A DNA stretch of 64,000 nt from Bacteroidia bacterium. Its GTDB lineage: Bacteria > Bacteroidota > Bacteroidia > SXHM01. The stretch's first letter is position 1. Each line of letters begins with the position of its first letter. The DNA lies in NCBI GenBank assembly GCA_022072225.1, contig JAJVIC010000002.1, positions 203,876 to 267,875 of the forward strand, given 5' to 3'. The position numbers were made by a program, and so were the translations under genes. Positions 9,209 to 18,286 of this stretch are shown here, piece after piece. The notes under the pieces are model-generated. The model saw only the letters and a list, made by a program, of their open reading frames with translations, ran no database searches and was not told the DNA's origin.

Positions 9209-9783
9209 TTCATAGTGGGATCATTCGGAAACTCAGCAATCACCGCAAACTCATTTCCCAGGCCTTTCAGAATATCTTTCCAAAGGTTGGCGGTGTTGCG
9301 TTTCATAATATCATTGATGTTGCCATCTAAAACGATCCAGCTGTTTAGTTTAAGCTCCTTGTCTAATTGTTTGGGTTCCCAGCCTGAATAGCCGACAAAG
9401 AATTTTACAGATTCCGGTTTTATTCTATCCTGTTCAATCAGTTTTTTCAGCGTTTCAAAATTGCCGCCCCAAAAAAGTCCCTGAATTATTTCCAGGCTTC
9501 CGTCAATCAGCTGGCCTTCGGTGTGCAGAAAATGCAGCGTTTCGCGTGCCACTGGTCCGCCAAGATGTATATTAGAATCAATAGGCGGCAGTTCGCCAAC
9601 GGCATCTTTCAGTTTTATTTCAATTGGTTTATTGAGTATAAAACCTATGGTGCCATTTTCATTGTGTTCGGTTAATAATACCACACTGCGTTTAAAGTAT
9701 GGATCATCCATAAATGGCTCAGCAATCAAAAGCTTTCCCGCTGCCGGATTAATATTGGTGAAAGGAATTTTTATGTCGCTCAT
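9205..9783 (-). CDS. YqgE/AlgH family protein (UPF0301)
   Basis: 192 residues covering the whole DUF179 domain: AAGKLLIAEPFM, DPYFKRSVVLL, GFILNKP, HLGGPV and the GYSGWEPKQLDKEL segment. The family is widespread and its biochemical role is not established; in Pseudomonas AlgH is a regulatory factor. The start codon overlaps the stop of the fumarylacetoacetase gene by 4 bases (ATGA), which implies translational coupling. Confidence 0.9.
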   Translation of the reverse strand: MSDIKIPFTNINPAAGKLLIAEPFMDDPYFKRSVVLLTEHNENGTIGFILNKPIEIKLKDAVGELPPIDSNIHLGGPVARETLHFLHTEGQLIDGSLEIIQGLFWGGNFETLKKLIEQDRIKPESVKFFVGYSGWEPKQLDKELKLNSWIVLDGNINDIMKRNTANLWKDILKGLGNEFAVIAEFPNDPTMN

Positions 9784-11093
9784 ACTGCTGCAGGTAAAAT
9801 TTTAGATTTTACTTCCCCAAACCCCACACGCACGCCATTTTTCTCAGCATAACCTTTCATAGTCAGTGTGTCGTTGTCAAGAATAAATTTGCGTTCAGTT
9901 CCGTCCGGCATTTGAATTGGTTTTGTTCCTTTCCAGCAAAGCTCGAGCATGCTGCCATATGAATCGGGTGTTGGTCCGCTGATGGTGCCGGAAGCATACA
10001 TATCGCCCACGCAAATATTGCAGCCGTTGGAAGTATGGTGTGCCAATTGCTGCGCCATGTTCCAGTACATGTATTTGAAATTGCTGCTGCACACTTTTTT
10101 CGCTTCGCTGTTTTCGGGCTGAATAAAAACTTCCAAATTGATGTCGTAATTTTTTTCTCCTGAATATTTCAGATAGGGTAGTACTTCGGGATTTTGTTCG
10201 GGGCCTTTTAGTTTAAAAGGTTGCAGTGCATCCAGTGTTACAATCCAGGGGGAAACGGATGAAGCAAAATTTTTTGCCAGAAACGGACCCAGCGGAACGT
10301 ATTCCCATTTCTGAATATCGCGCGCGCTCCAGTCGTTGAATAATACCATTCCGAAAATGTAATCTTCTGCTTCTGCAGTGCTGATAGTGCTTCCAAGCGC
10401 AGTGTTTTTGTTAGTAATAAACGCCATCTCCAACTCAAAATCCAATTGTTTGGTTGGGCCAAATGCAGGCGTTGGTGCCTCATCGGCTTTTGTTTGTCCT
10501 TTCGGGCGGTGAATATTCACGCCTGAAACAATAATTGAAGAAGCACGCCCGTGATAGCCTACAGGAATGTGTTTCCAGTTTGGCAAAAGTGCATTCGCAG
10601 GATCGCGGAACATGGTGCCTACATTGGTGGCGTGTTCCATGCTGGAATAAAAATCGGTATAGTTGCCAACTTTTACAGGCATACACATTTCCACTTCTGC
10701 CAGCGGCAACATGGCTTTCTCTTTCAGGTTGGTATCATCGCGAAATTCAGCATTGTCGGCATTCAGTATTTCAGAAATACGCTGACGAACTGCTGAAGTA
10801 GATTCCTTTCCGAGCGCAATAAAATCATTAAGAAAATCTTTTTCAAAAATTCCAACTGGTAATGTAGTTTGTTTTTCTGTTGGGTGAAGCGGTGACGGTA
10901 ATCGCAGTTCACCAAAAATTCCATAGTGATGCAACACTGCTAAATCTACCAGATAATCGCCAATGGCAGTGGCAGCGCGGTGCTGACCATACTTGTTTTT
11001 GTAAATTCCGAAAGGGATATTCTGAATTGAAAAATCTGAGTTGGGTTTTACATTCACCCATGATTTCAGTTTGGGGTCGTTGGCTTTAATCAT
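9780..11093 (-). CDS. fahA: Fumarylacetoacetase
   Basis: 437 residues from the ATG at 11093; upstream in-frame codons to 11240 lack family similarity. The protein has the small N-terminal FAH domain and the C-terminal FAH hydrolase domain. Visible active-site and metal motifs are DFYSSMEHA, the ELEMAF acidic pair and DWSARDIQKWEYVPLGPF with the following Lys. The enzyme cleaves fumarylacetoacetate to fumarate and acetoacetate, the last step of tyrosine catabolism, in the cytosol. No other tyrosine-degradation gene is adjacent. Coupled to yqgE by an ATGA overlap. Divergent from mnmH, with about 127 bases between start codons. Confidence 0.93.
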   Translation of the reverse strand: MIKANDPKLKSWVNVKPNSDFSIQNIPFGIYKNKYGQHRAATAIGDYLVDLAVLHHYGIFGELRLPSPLHPTEKQTTLPVGIFEKDFLNDFIALGKESTSAVRQRISEILNADNAEFRDDTNLKEKAMLPLAEVEMCMPVKVGNYTDFYSSMEHATNVGTMFRDPANALLPNWKHIPVGYHGRASSIIVSGVNIHRPKGQTKADEAPTPAFGPTKQLDFELEMAFITNKNTALGSTISTAEAEDYIFGMVLFNDWSARDIQKWEYVPLGPFLAKNFASSVSPWIVTLDALQPFKLKGPEQNPEVLPYLKYSGEKNYDINLEVFIQPENSEAKKVCSSNFKYMYWNMAQQLAHHTSNGCNICVGDMYASGTISGPTPDSYGSMLELCWKGTKPIQMPDGTERKFILDNDTLTMKGYAEKNGVRVGFGEVKSKILPAAV

Positions 11094-11220
11094 GGAACAA
11101 AAGTAAAAATCACAAACAATTAATTGCCGAAAAGAATGCAAAGTTTTTCGTAATTGAAACGAAGAAATCCCCGTGTACTTTGCGGTTTCTTTTTCTTTGT
11201 GAACTTTGCGGTTAAGATTT

Positions 11221-12309
11221 ATGTCCAAAGTAATAAACATAGACCAATTGCTTGAGCTGCGAAAATCATTGCCGGTACTGGATGTGCGCAGCGAGGGTGA
11301 ATATGCTCATGCGCACATTCCCGGTGCCGTTAGCTTGCCATTACTGAATAATCAAGAACGTGAAAAGGTAGGAACCTGCTACAAGCAGAAGGGCAGGGAA
11401 GAAGCCGTGCTGCTTGGTTTTGATTTGGTAGGACATAAATTCGGAAACTACATCCGCAACGCAAAAGAAATTCTGAATGAAGAATTCAGAATGAAGAATT
11501 CTTCATCACCGATTACCGGTTACCTAAAACCTAACACATTTATTCTTTACTGCTGGCGTGGCGGTATGCGCAGCAATATTATGGCATGGCTTTTAGAAAA
11601 GGCAGGTATGAATGTATATGTGTTGGAAGGTGGTTATAAAACTTTTCGCAATTGGGTTCTAAATTCATTTGAAATGCCGCTTCAGCTACTGGTAGTAGGA
11701 GGCAAAACCGGTTCAGGAAAAACTGATGTTTTACATCAGCTGAAAGATTCAGGTGAACAGGTTTTGGATTTAGAAGGATTGGCACAGCACCGCGGCTCGG
11801 CATTTGGCGGTTTGGGACAAGCAGAACAGCCCGCCACCGAACAGTTTGAAAACCTTATTGCGCTTGAATTGGCAAGCTATGATAAAACTAAAACCTTGTG
11901 GGTGGAAAACGAGAGCAGCAAAATTGGAAGAGTGAAAATTCCGGACGCGTTGTATAAAAAAATGCGCGAGGCTAATGTTGTTGAAATAGATGTGCCGCTC
12001 AACAAAAGAATTGAAAATATTATCCGTGACTATGCTGGTTTTCCGAAAGAACAATTAGCAGAGGCTACCAAAAAAATTGAAAGCAAACTTGGTAATGAGC
12101 GAATGAAAAATTGTTTGCAATACCTGGAGCAAAATGATTACTATAATTGGGTCCGTTTGCTCATGGAGTATTATGATAAAGCCTACCTGCACGGTAAATC
12201 AATGCGAACACCGGGAACCGTTTTTACAATTGATATTGAAGCAAACGAAGTTGCTGGAACAGCAGCGCGGGTAATAGATCATGTAAAAATCAATAACATT
12301 ACATCCTAA
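11221..12309 (+). CDS. mnmH: tRNA 2-selenouridine synthase
   Basis: 362 residues from the ATG at 11221. Residues 1-130 form a rhodanese domain with active-site Cys111 in YCWRGGMRS. A P-loop domain follows with GGKTGSGKT at 160-168 and the conserved LEGLAQHRGSAFG. MnmH (SelU/YbbB) replaces sulfur by selenium at the wobble uridine of Lys, Glu and Gln tRNAs through a geranylated intermediate, using selenophosphate. selD follows 12 bases downstream, so donor and user form one operon. Compared with my memory of the E. coli protein, about 15 extra residues (about 84-101) sit just before the rhodanese Cys loop, and they coincide with a phased 7-base repeat. Confidence 0.93.
   Translation: MSKVINIDQLLELRKSLPVLDVRSEGEYAHAHIPGAVSLPLLNNQEREKVGTCYKQKGREEAVLLGFDLVGHKFGNYIRNAKEILNEEFRMKNSSSPITGYLKPNTFILYCWRGGMRSNIMAWLLEKAGMNVYVLEGGYKTFRNWVLNSFEMPLQLLVVGGKTGSGKTDVLHQLKDSGEQVLDLEGLAQHRGSAFGGLGQAEQPATEQFENLIALELASYDKTKTLWVENESSKIGRVKIPDALYKKMREANVVEIDVPLNKRIENIIRDYAGFPKEQLAEATKKIESKLGNERMKNCLQYLEQNDYYNWVRLLMEYYDKAYLHGKSMRTPGTVFTIDIEANEVAGTAARVIDHVKINNITS
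11470..11504 (+). repeat. In-frame heptanucleotide block inside mnmH
   Basis: Five 7-base words in perfect phase: ATTCTGA, ATGAAGA, ATTCAGA, ATGAAGA, ATTCTTC. It includes a 16-base perfect palindrome at 11491-11506. It encodes the extra loop before the rhodanese Cys. Confidence 0.8.
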
Positions 12310-12321
12310 CTATATTTTAAC

Positions 12322-13377
12322 GTGAACACACAAATTCCAGAATCCGTAAAACTAACCCAATACAGTCATGGAGCGGGTTGCGGCTGTAAAATATCGCCTG
12401 CAACACTCAGTATTATTTTAAAGACCAATGAAATTCAGAAAGAGTTTCCGGGTTTGATGGTAGGAAATTCTTCACGCGATGATGCGGCTGTTCTGGATTT
12501 AGGAAACGGAACTGCGCTTATAAGCACTACCGATTTTTTTATGCCTATTGTAGATAATGCTTTTGATTTTGGCCGCATTGCGGCCACCAATGCCATCAGC
12601 GATGTGTATGCCATGGGTGGAAAGCCCGTTTTGGCAATTGCTATCCTTGGCTGGCCTATTGATAAACTTTCACCCGAAATTGCAGGACAGGTTGTTGCAG
12701 GCGGAAGAGCAGCGTGTGAGGCAGCTGGTATTCCGCTGGCAGGCGGACACAGCATTGATTGTCCCGAGCCGGTTTTTGGTTTGGCTGTAAACGGAATTGT
12801 TGAAACACAAAACCTGAAACAAAATAACACGGCACAGGTTGGTGATATTCTTTTTCTGACTAAACCACTGGGTGTAGGTATTCTCAGCACCGCCTCTAAA
12901 AAAGGTTTTCTGGATGATGCAGACAGAGAAGTTTCGGTGAAGAGTATGACTGCACTCAATAAAGTTGGTTATGAATTGGGCAAGTTAAAAGGAGTTCATG
13001 CGCTTACTGATGTTACCGGTTTTGGTTTGCTGGGCCATGCTATTGAAATGGCTGAGGGCAGCGGACTTACTGCAGAAATAAATGCGAATGCTGTTCCATT
13101 AATTCCGGGATTGGATAAGTATTTGGAAAAAAAATCTGTGCCGGGCGGAACAAACCGCAACTGGGCAAGCTATGGAACTAAAGTTTCGGATATAACAGAG
13201 CGCACCCGACAATTATTATGTGACCCGCAAACCAGCGGTGGCTTACTGGTGGCTGTTTCTCCTGATGCTGTTGATGAATATTTAGCAGTTGCAAAAGCAC
13301 ACGCATTGCCCGAAAGCGCAATAAAACCAATCGGAAAAATTATTAGTAAAGGTAAATTTGTTGTAATAATTAATTAA
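12322..13377 (+). CDS. selD: Selenide, water dikinase (selenophosphate synthase)
   Basis: 351 residues from a GTG start at 12322; conserved sequence begins almost at once, which supports it. The catalytic loop GAGCGCK has Cys20 (not selenocysteine) and Lys23. ATP-binding AIRS/PurM-type motifs follow ([49 protein letters not shown]). It makes selenophosphate from selenide and ATP. The direct partner in this window is MnmH; no selA, selB or selenocysteine tRNA was seen. The stop codon abuts the ATG of the next gene. Confidence 0.95.
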   Translation: MNTQIPESVKLTQYSHGAGCGCKISPATLSIILKTNEIQKEFPGLMVGNSSRDDAAVLDLGNGTALISTTDFFMPIVDNAFDFGRIAATNAISDVYAMGGKPVLAIAILGWPIDKLSPEIAGQVVAGGRAACEAAGIPLAGGHSIDCPEPVFGLAVNGIVETQNLKQNNTAQVGDILFLTKPLGVGILSTASKKGFLDDADREVSVKSMTALNKVGYELGKLKGVHALTDVTGFGLLGHAIEMAEGSGLTAEINANAVPLIPGLDKYLEKKSVPGGTNRNWASYGTKVSDITERTRQLLCDPQTSGGLLVAVSPDAVDEYLAVAKAHALPESAIKPIGKIISKGKFVVIIN

Positions 13378-13827
13378 ATGAATTTGCCATTAGTCATCAA
13401 AGAACCCTTGTGGAACCGTGCGATAGGAATTGTACTCATATTTTCACTTTCTTATGTTTTTATTGATACTTTCATCTATGTGATTTTATTGAATATATTA
13501 TTAATTTCAATTTATCTGATATTCTTTAGTTTTTGGAAGTTCACTTTTTATCAGGATTATTTTGAAGAAAGAAAGCATTTAATAGCAAATACAAAAAAGG
13601 TGAAATATTCAGATATTAGATACGTTCACTTTTATTATGCTTTTTATGCTCGAGAATGGATTGGTAATACTGTTATTGTCTATTATTTTGAAAATTATAA
13701 GAAGCGAAAAAGTGCTATCAACAATTTAGGAGGAGAGTTAACAACACTTTATTATTTGTTCAGAGATAATAAAATAAAAATGGAGATTGATGATGACATC
13801 AGACCATACATTGAGAAACACAAATAA
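13378..13827 (+). CDS. Uncharacterised two-TM protein with a PH-like tail
   Basis: 149 residues starting directly at the base after the selD stop. Two hydrophobic segments (about 15-30 and 34-53) form a hairpin, followed by a soluble domain with alternating aromatic strands (DIRYVHFYYAFYA, TVIVYYFENY), which resembles the layout of bacterial PH-domain membrane proteins. It is AT-richer than its neighbours. Operon position after selD may be incidental. I recognise no named family and assign no function. Confidence 0.65.
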   Translation: MNLPLVIKEPLWNRAIGIVLIFSLSYVFIDTFIYVILLNILLISIYLIFFSFWKFTFYQDYFEERKHLIANTKKVKYSDIRYVHFYYAFYAREWIGNTVIVYYFENYKKRKSAINNLGGELTTLYYLFRDNKIKMEIDDDIRPYIEKHK

Positions 13828-13835
13828 TAAAATTT

Positions 13836-14855
13836 ATGCACGCAGGAAAAAATTTCGGGCTTTTTGAAGCCATCATGTGGACACGCCACGACATTTACAA
13901 ATACATCATCATTGCTGCTGTTCCTACCATATTTTATGAGAGTTTTCATTGCGAGTGGCTTGCATTGCCTTGGTTACCTATTGCATTGATAGGAACTGCT
14001 GTTGCGTTTTTAGTAGGTTTTAAAAACAATGCTACATACGACCGCCTGTGGGAGGCGCGCATGATTTGGGGTGCCATTGTCAATTCAAGCCGAAGTTGGG
14101 GAATGATGGTAAAAACCTATATCACCAACAAACATGCACAACAGCCTTTACCTGAAAGCGAACTGAAAGAAATACACCGCAGAATGATTTACCGCCATGT
14201 TGCATGGCTCAGCGCTTTACGCCACCAACTGCGCCAGCCGCGTGAATGGGAAACAATGGATAAAAAATATAATATTGAATACAAACGTTTTTTTACGGTT
14301 CCTGAAGAAGTAGAGAAACTGGAAGACGATTTAGCAAAGCATCTTTCGGAAGAGGATAAGGAATACGTGTTGAGTAAGAAAAACCGCGCCACACATATCA
14401 TTTCGTTGCAGGCAGAAGAACTGAAAGAGCTTCTGAACAAAGGTTTGATTGAAGATTTTCGTCACATAGAATTACAGCAATTGCTTTCAGATTTATATGA
14501 ACATCAGGGAAAATGTGAGCGCATTAAAAACTTCCCCTATCCGCGCCAGTTTGCAACACTCAATTTATATTTTGTGTGGCTGTTTATTATCCTCTTACCT
14601 TTTGGGATGATGCAGGAATTTGAAAAATTAGGTCATCATTTTACTTGGCTCACTATTCCTTTTACTGTTTTGGTGGCCTGGGTTTTTCACACGATGGATA
14701 AGATCGGAGAGTCGAGTGAAAATCCTTTTATGGGCGGAGCAAATGATGTTCCCATATCAGCACTAAGCCGCACTATTGAAATTGATTTGCGAGAAATGCT
14801 GGACGAAACCAATCTGCCAAAGCCCTTGGAGGCGGAGAATAATATTCTGATGTAA
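13836..14855 (+). CDS. Bestrophin-family anion channel-like membrane protein
   Basis: 339 residues matching the bacterial bestrophin/UPF0187 family. The N-terminal helix region contains the WTRHDIYKY segment and the characteristic FKNNATYDRLWEAR motif with GAIVNSSRSWG. A pair of hydrophobic helices near residues 240-285 is followed by the C-terminal acidic motif ENPFMGGANDVP. Bacterial members form pentameric ion channels in the inner membrane. It begins 8 bases after the preceding small membrane-protein gene. It converges with the permease gene downstream. Confidence 0.88.
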   Translation: MHAGKNFGLFEAIMWTRHDIYKYIIIAAVPTIFYESFHCEWLALPWLPIALIGTAVAFLVGFKNNATYDRLWEARMIWGAIVNSSRSWGMMVKTYITNKHAQQPLPESELKEIHRRMIYRHVAWLSALRHQLRQPREWETMDKKYNIEYKRFFTVPEEVEKLEDDLAKHLSEEDKEYVLSKKNRATHIISLQAEELKELLNKGLIEDFRHIELQQLLSDLYEHQGKCERIKNFPYPRQFATLNLYFVWLFIILLPFGMMQEFEKLGHHFTWLTIPFTVLVAWVFHTMDKIGESSENPFMGGANDVPISALSRTIEIDLREMLDETNLPKPLEAENNILM

Positions 14856-14867
14856 GCTGTTTTATAG

Positions 14868-16301
14868 CTAGTTAATTTTCTTTTTGGCCAGAAAATAAAC
14901 CGGAATTCCCAGCGCTACCCACACCAGGGCAAAGCCGGTGTTGCGCCCGTCATAAATAATAAGGATAACACAAATGGCTATTGCTGCCAGAATATACAAG
15001 GCAGGAATTAAGGGATAACCAAATGCCTTGTAGGGTCGCTCTGCATCGGGTTCTTTTTTGCGCAATACAAAAATTCCGGCAATAGTAACATTGTAAAAAA
15101 TCATAGAGGCGAAGGTGGCATAGCTTACCAAATCTTTGTAAGTTCCCGTTAAACAAAGCGCGCAGGCCCATGCGCATTGTGTCCACAAGGCGATGGCAGG
15201 AACAGAAAACTTATTGAGCTCACTTGCTTTGGCAAAAAACAATTTCTCTTTCGCCATGGCATAATACACGCGCGAACCGGCAAGTATTAATCCATTGTTG
15301 CAACCAAAGGTGGAAACCATAATCAAGGCAGCCATCAGGTAAAGACCTATGTCGCCAAAAATCATGGACGCTGCTGCTGCGCCTACGCGGTCTTTGGCGG
15401 CAAACTGCATTCCCAGTCCGTAAACATCAGTTGCCCCGGGATTGCCTTTTAAAGGAAGCAAAGAAAGATAAGCGATGTTGGCAAGCACATAAACAATGGT
15501 AACAATCAGCGTTCCGAGGAAAAGACTGCGGGGAATATTTTTTTTAGGGTCTTTTATTTCACCGGCTATGAAGGTAACATTGTTCCATGCATCTGCTGAA
15601 AATAAGGAGTTGATAATAGTAGCACCGGCAGCACCAAGAAGAGCAACACCTGCAATGGGAACCACCGTAAGTACTCCATCTTTATAGGTAGTAGTTGATG
15701 CTTCCCATGCGTTGGTGAAATTAGCGGCAAGTGTTTCGCCATTTATGCCGATGTAAATTCCGATGATGATTAAGGCAAAAAGCGCAATCAGTTTAGCAGA
15801 AGTGAACAGTACCTGTATTACTTTGCCGCTGTTGATGCCTCTGGTATTGATATAGGTCAGAAGCAGAATAATTGCAATGGCACACAGTTGTCCGTAATTA
15901 ATAATAAATGAACCGTTTGAAATATTGAGTACTTCGTTATTCAGTTCAGGAACAAACACCGCAAAGTATTTGGTGAAAGCAACGGCAACGGCTGCAATGG
16001 TTCCGGTTTGTATTACGGTAAAAACAGTCCAGCCGTATATGAACGAAGTAAAATTACCAAAGGCGCGCTGGATGTAAACAAATTGCCCGCCTGCTTTGGG
16101 CATCATGCCGGCAAGCTCGCCATAGCTGAGCGCAGCCATAACAGTGATAACTCCTGTAATAACCCAGAGCAGAATTAAATATCCTGAAGAACCAACCGCC
16201 CGCGCCATATCGGAACTGACAATAAAAATTCCGGAACCAATCATGGAACCTGCCACAATCATGGTGGCATCAAGAAGGGAAAGCGAGCGTTTGAGTTCCA
16301 T
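14868..16301 (-). CDS. APC-superfamily amino-acid permease (LAT-like)
   Basis: 477 residues from the ATG at 16301; the longer frame to 16346 adds a tail encoded partly by a short repeat. Twelve hydrophobic segments. TM1 carries the APC signature GSMIGSGIFIVSSDMARAVG, and TM2-3 has SYGELAGMMPKAGGQFVY. This layout matches serine/threonine or cationic exchangers of the L-type family. Located in the inner membrane. The second permease lies 63 bases upstream on the same strand, separated by a heptamer repeat. Confidence 0.88.
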   Translation of the reverse strand: MELKRSLSLLDATMIVAGSMIGSGIFIVSSDMARAVGSSGYLILLWVITGVITVMAALSYGELAGMMPKAGGQFVYIQRAFGNFTSFIYGWTVFTVIQTGTIAAVAVAFTKYFAVFVPELNNEVLNISNGSFIINYGQLCAIAIILLLTYINTRGINSGKVIQVLFTSAKLIALFALIIIGIYIGINGETLAANFTNAWEASTTTYKDGVLTVVPIAGVALLGAAGATIINSLFSADAWNNVTFIAGEIKDPKKNIPRSLFLGTLIVTIVYVLANIAYLSLLPLKGNPGATDVYGLGMQFAAKDRVGAAAASMIFGDIGLYLMAALIMVSTFGCNNGLILAGSRVYYAMAKEKLFFAKASELNKFSVPAIALWTQCAWACALCLTGTYKDLVSYATFASMIFYNVTIAGIFVLRKKEPDAERPYKAFGYPLIPALYILAAIAICVILIIYDGRNTGFALVWVALGIPVYFLAKKKIN

Positions 16302-16331
16302 AGTTGTTATATAATTTCGGATTGTCAGCAA

Positions 16332-16359
16332 ATACTCAATTTGCAATCCGCAATCTGCA
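16332..16359 (-). repeat. Heptanucleotide block between two permease genes
   Basis: On the plus strand four phased 7-base words ATACTCA, ATTTGCA, ATCCGCA and ATCTGCA, followed by ATG-like continuation. It lies between the start of one permease and the stop of the other. Confidence 0.65.
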
Positions 16360-16364
16360 ATGTT

Positions 16365-17846
16365 TTACCCGTTCAGTTTACTGTTCTTTTTACTGTAGCC
16401 GAAATAAATAAGGAAGCCAACGGCCAGCCAAATGAGTAGTCGCAGCCATGTATCGCCCGGCAGCGAAACCATCATCAGTACGCAGGAAACAATTCCCAAG
16501 ATAGGAATAAGCGGAACCAAAGGTGTTTTAAATGAACGGGGCGCATCGGGCTGTGTTTTGCGCAAAACCATAACACCAACACAAACCAGAACAAAGGCAA
16601 GCAGGGTGCCAATGCTGGTCATTTCGCCTACCACGCGTGCGGGAACAAATGCGGCAAACAAGCTTACAAACAGCATAAACAGCAGGTTTGATTTTGCAGG
16701 TGTTTTAAATTTAGGATGCACATCAGAAAAAACTTTTGGCAGCAAACCGTCTTTTGACATGGAGAAGAAAACTCTTGACTGCCCGAGCAGCATCACCATA
16801 ATTACAGAGGCATAGCCGGCAAGTATGGCCAGGATAATTCCTTTATTCAGCCAGGGGTAAGCGGGAGTAATAACCCCGTTTGCATCGGCTTCGCCCATGT
16901 GGTCAATGGCTACGGCAACGGGAGCAATTCCGTCAGCGCCCTGAAAATCTTTGTAGTTGGCAACGCCTGTCATTACGTGTGCAAACAGAATGTAGAGTAC
17001 GGTGCAAATGGCCAGCGAAACCAGAATACCGATGGGCATATCGCGTTTTGGGTTTTTGGCTTCCTGCGCTGCGGTTGATACGGCATCAAAACCAATGTAG
17101 GCAAAGAAAATAATCCCTGCCGCCCTTACAATACCGCTCCAGCCAAACAGGCCAAATTCGCCTGTGTTATCCGGAATGTAGGGTGTATAGTTGTCGCTGT
17201 TAATGTAGCCCCAGCCCAAAGCAATAAATACAAGAACCACCGTAACTTTAAGCGCAACAATAATTCCGTTTACGGTGGCTGATTCCTGTGTTCCGCGTAC
17301 CAATAAAAGTGACATGAGCACAACAATAAACACGGCAGGAAAATTTATCATTCCGCTTACTACCGTTCCGTCTGCAAGGGTAGCGCTGTCAAATGGCGAC
17401 AGCGTCATGGAGGCGGGAAGATGAATATCGTAATAACCTAAAAACTTGACCACATACCTTGACCAGCTGATGGCAACGGTAGCAGCTCCGACAGCATATT
17501 CCAACACCAAATCCCAACCGATAATCCAGGCAATAAATTCGCCCATGGTAGCATAGGAATAGGTATAGGCGCTTCCGGCAATCGGAATCATAGAGGCAAA
17601 CTCGGCATAGCAAAGCCCGGCAAAGGCACAGGCTATGGCTGCTATAATAAATGAAATGGTTACAGCCGGACCAGCGTTGTTGGCGGCCGCACCTCCGGTA
17701 ATTGAAAAAAGACCCGCACCGATAATAGCACCGATACCAAGAGCTACCAACGACTTGGCTCCCAAGGTTCGTTTTAATCCTTTTTCAGTGTCATCGGCTT
17801 CGGCAATTAAGCCGCTTAGTGATTTTTTTCTCCAGAGGTAGGACAT
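16365..17846 (-). CDS. APC-superfamily amino-acid permease (cationic type, YfnA-like)
   Basis: 493 residues, with about twelve to fourteen hydrophobic segments. The N-terminal cytoplasmic region (LKRTLGAKSLVALGIGAIIG) and GLFSITGGAAA in TM1 match the CAT-type amino-acid transporters. AEFASMIPIAGSAYTYSYAT and IGFDAVSTAAQEAKNPKRDMP are further family motifs. Inner-membrane uptake or exchange of amino acids; the substrate cannot be read from sequence. Followed by a second APC permease on the same strand. Upstream (17847-18286) lies a 21-base-period array instead of a gene. Confidence 0.9.
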   Translation of the reverse strand: MSYLWRKKSLSGLIAEADDTEKGLKRTLGAKSLVALGIGAIIGAGLFSITGGAAANNAGPAVTISFIIAAIACAFAGLCYAEFASMIPIAGSAYTYSYATMGEFIAWIIGWDLVLEYAVGAATVAISWSRYVVKFLGYYDIHLPASMTLSPFDSATLADGTVVSGMINFPAVFIVVLMSLLLVRGTQESATVNGIIVALKVTVVLVFIALGWGYINSDNYTPYIPDNTGEFGLFGWSGIVRAAGIIFFAYIGFDAVSTAAQEAKNPKRDMPIGILVSLAICTVLYILFAHVMTGVANYKDFQGADGIAPVAVAIDHMGEADANGVITPAYPWLNKGIILAILAGYASVIMVMLLGQSRVFFSMSKDGLLPKVFSDVHPKFKTPAKSNLLFMLFVSLFAAFVPARVVGEMTSIGTLLAFVLVCVGVMVLRKTQPDAPRSFKTPLVPLIPILGIVSCVLMMVSLPGDTWLRLLIWLAVGFLIYFGYSKKNSKLNG

Positions 17847-17961
17847 ATCTTATACGTTATTTGGTTATTAGTTATAGGAAAGGCAAATGTGATAAAAAAA
17901 ACTTAGGAAGCAAGGGAAAAGTTGCAAGCCGAAGAATGCTTTTGTAAGACATCTTAATATG

Positions 17962-18220
17962 GGTAGTAAAATGGAGTTCATTCTTGTCAGGAAACAAATT
18001 TTTCCTGGCGCCAGTGAGTTCATTCTTATCAGTAATGAGTTCATTATTGCCAGAAAACAAATCCTTCCTGACGTCAGTGAGTTCTTTCTTATCAGTAATG
18101 AGTTCATTATTGCCACCAGTGAGTTTATTCTTGATAATAATGGTTTCATTATTGCCGTCAGTGAGTTCATTCTTGATAATAATGGTTTCATTATTACCGC
18201 CAATGGGTTCTTTTTAGTAA
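17962..18220. repeat. Array A: degenerate 21-bp tandem repeat, intergenic
   Basis: The motif GTTCATT recurs on an exact 21-base lattice: 17976, 18018, 18039, 18081, 18102, 18123, 18144, 18165, 18186 and 18207, with two diverged units at 17997 and 18060. About twelve units in all, consensus roughly GAGTTCATTCTTG(A/C)T plus a variable part. The step is a multiple of three, so long spurious reading frames appear on both strands; they have no start signals or family similarity. This array fills most of the 440-base gap between the permease start and the DarA-like gene; nothing else is recognisable there. Confidence 0.9.
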
Positions 18221-18286
18221 AATGAAGCTCTTGGAAGGTGTCAAAATGTTATTTTTTGCCTTTTTTATGCTAGAACGGCAGAAAAG

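Noticed and set aside
12435-12959. 174-codon frame opposite selD
   Set aside because: Antisense shadow of a highly conserved gene.
17868-18225. Several overlapping frames with NSLLIRKNSL- or SEFILDNNGFII-type repeats on both strands
   Set aside because: They arise from the 21-bp lattice of array A in every open phase; no start context or homology.
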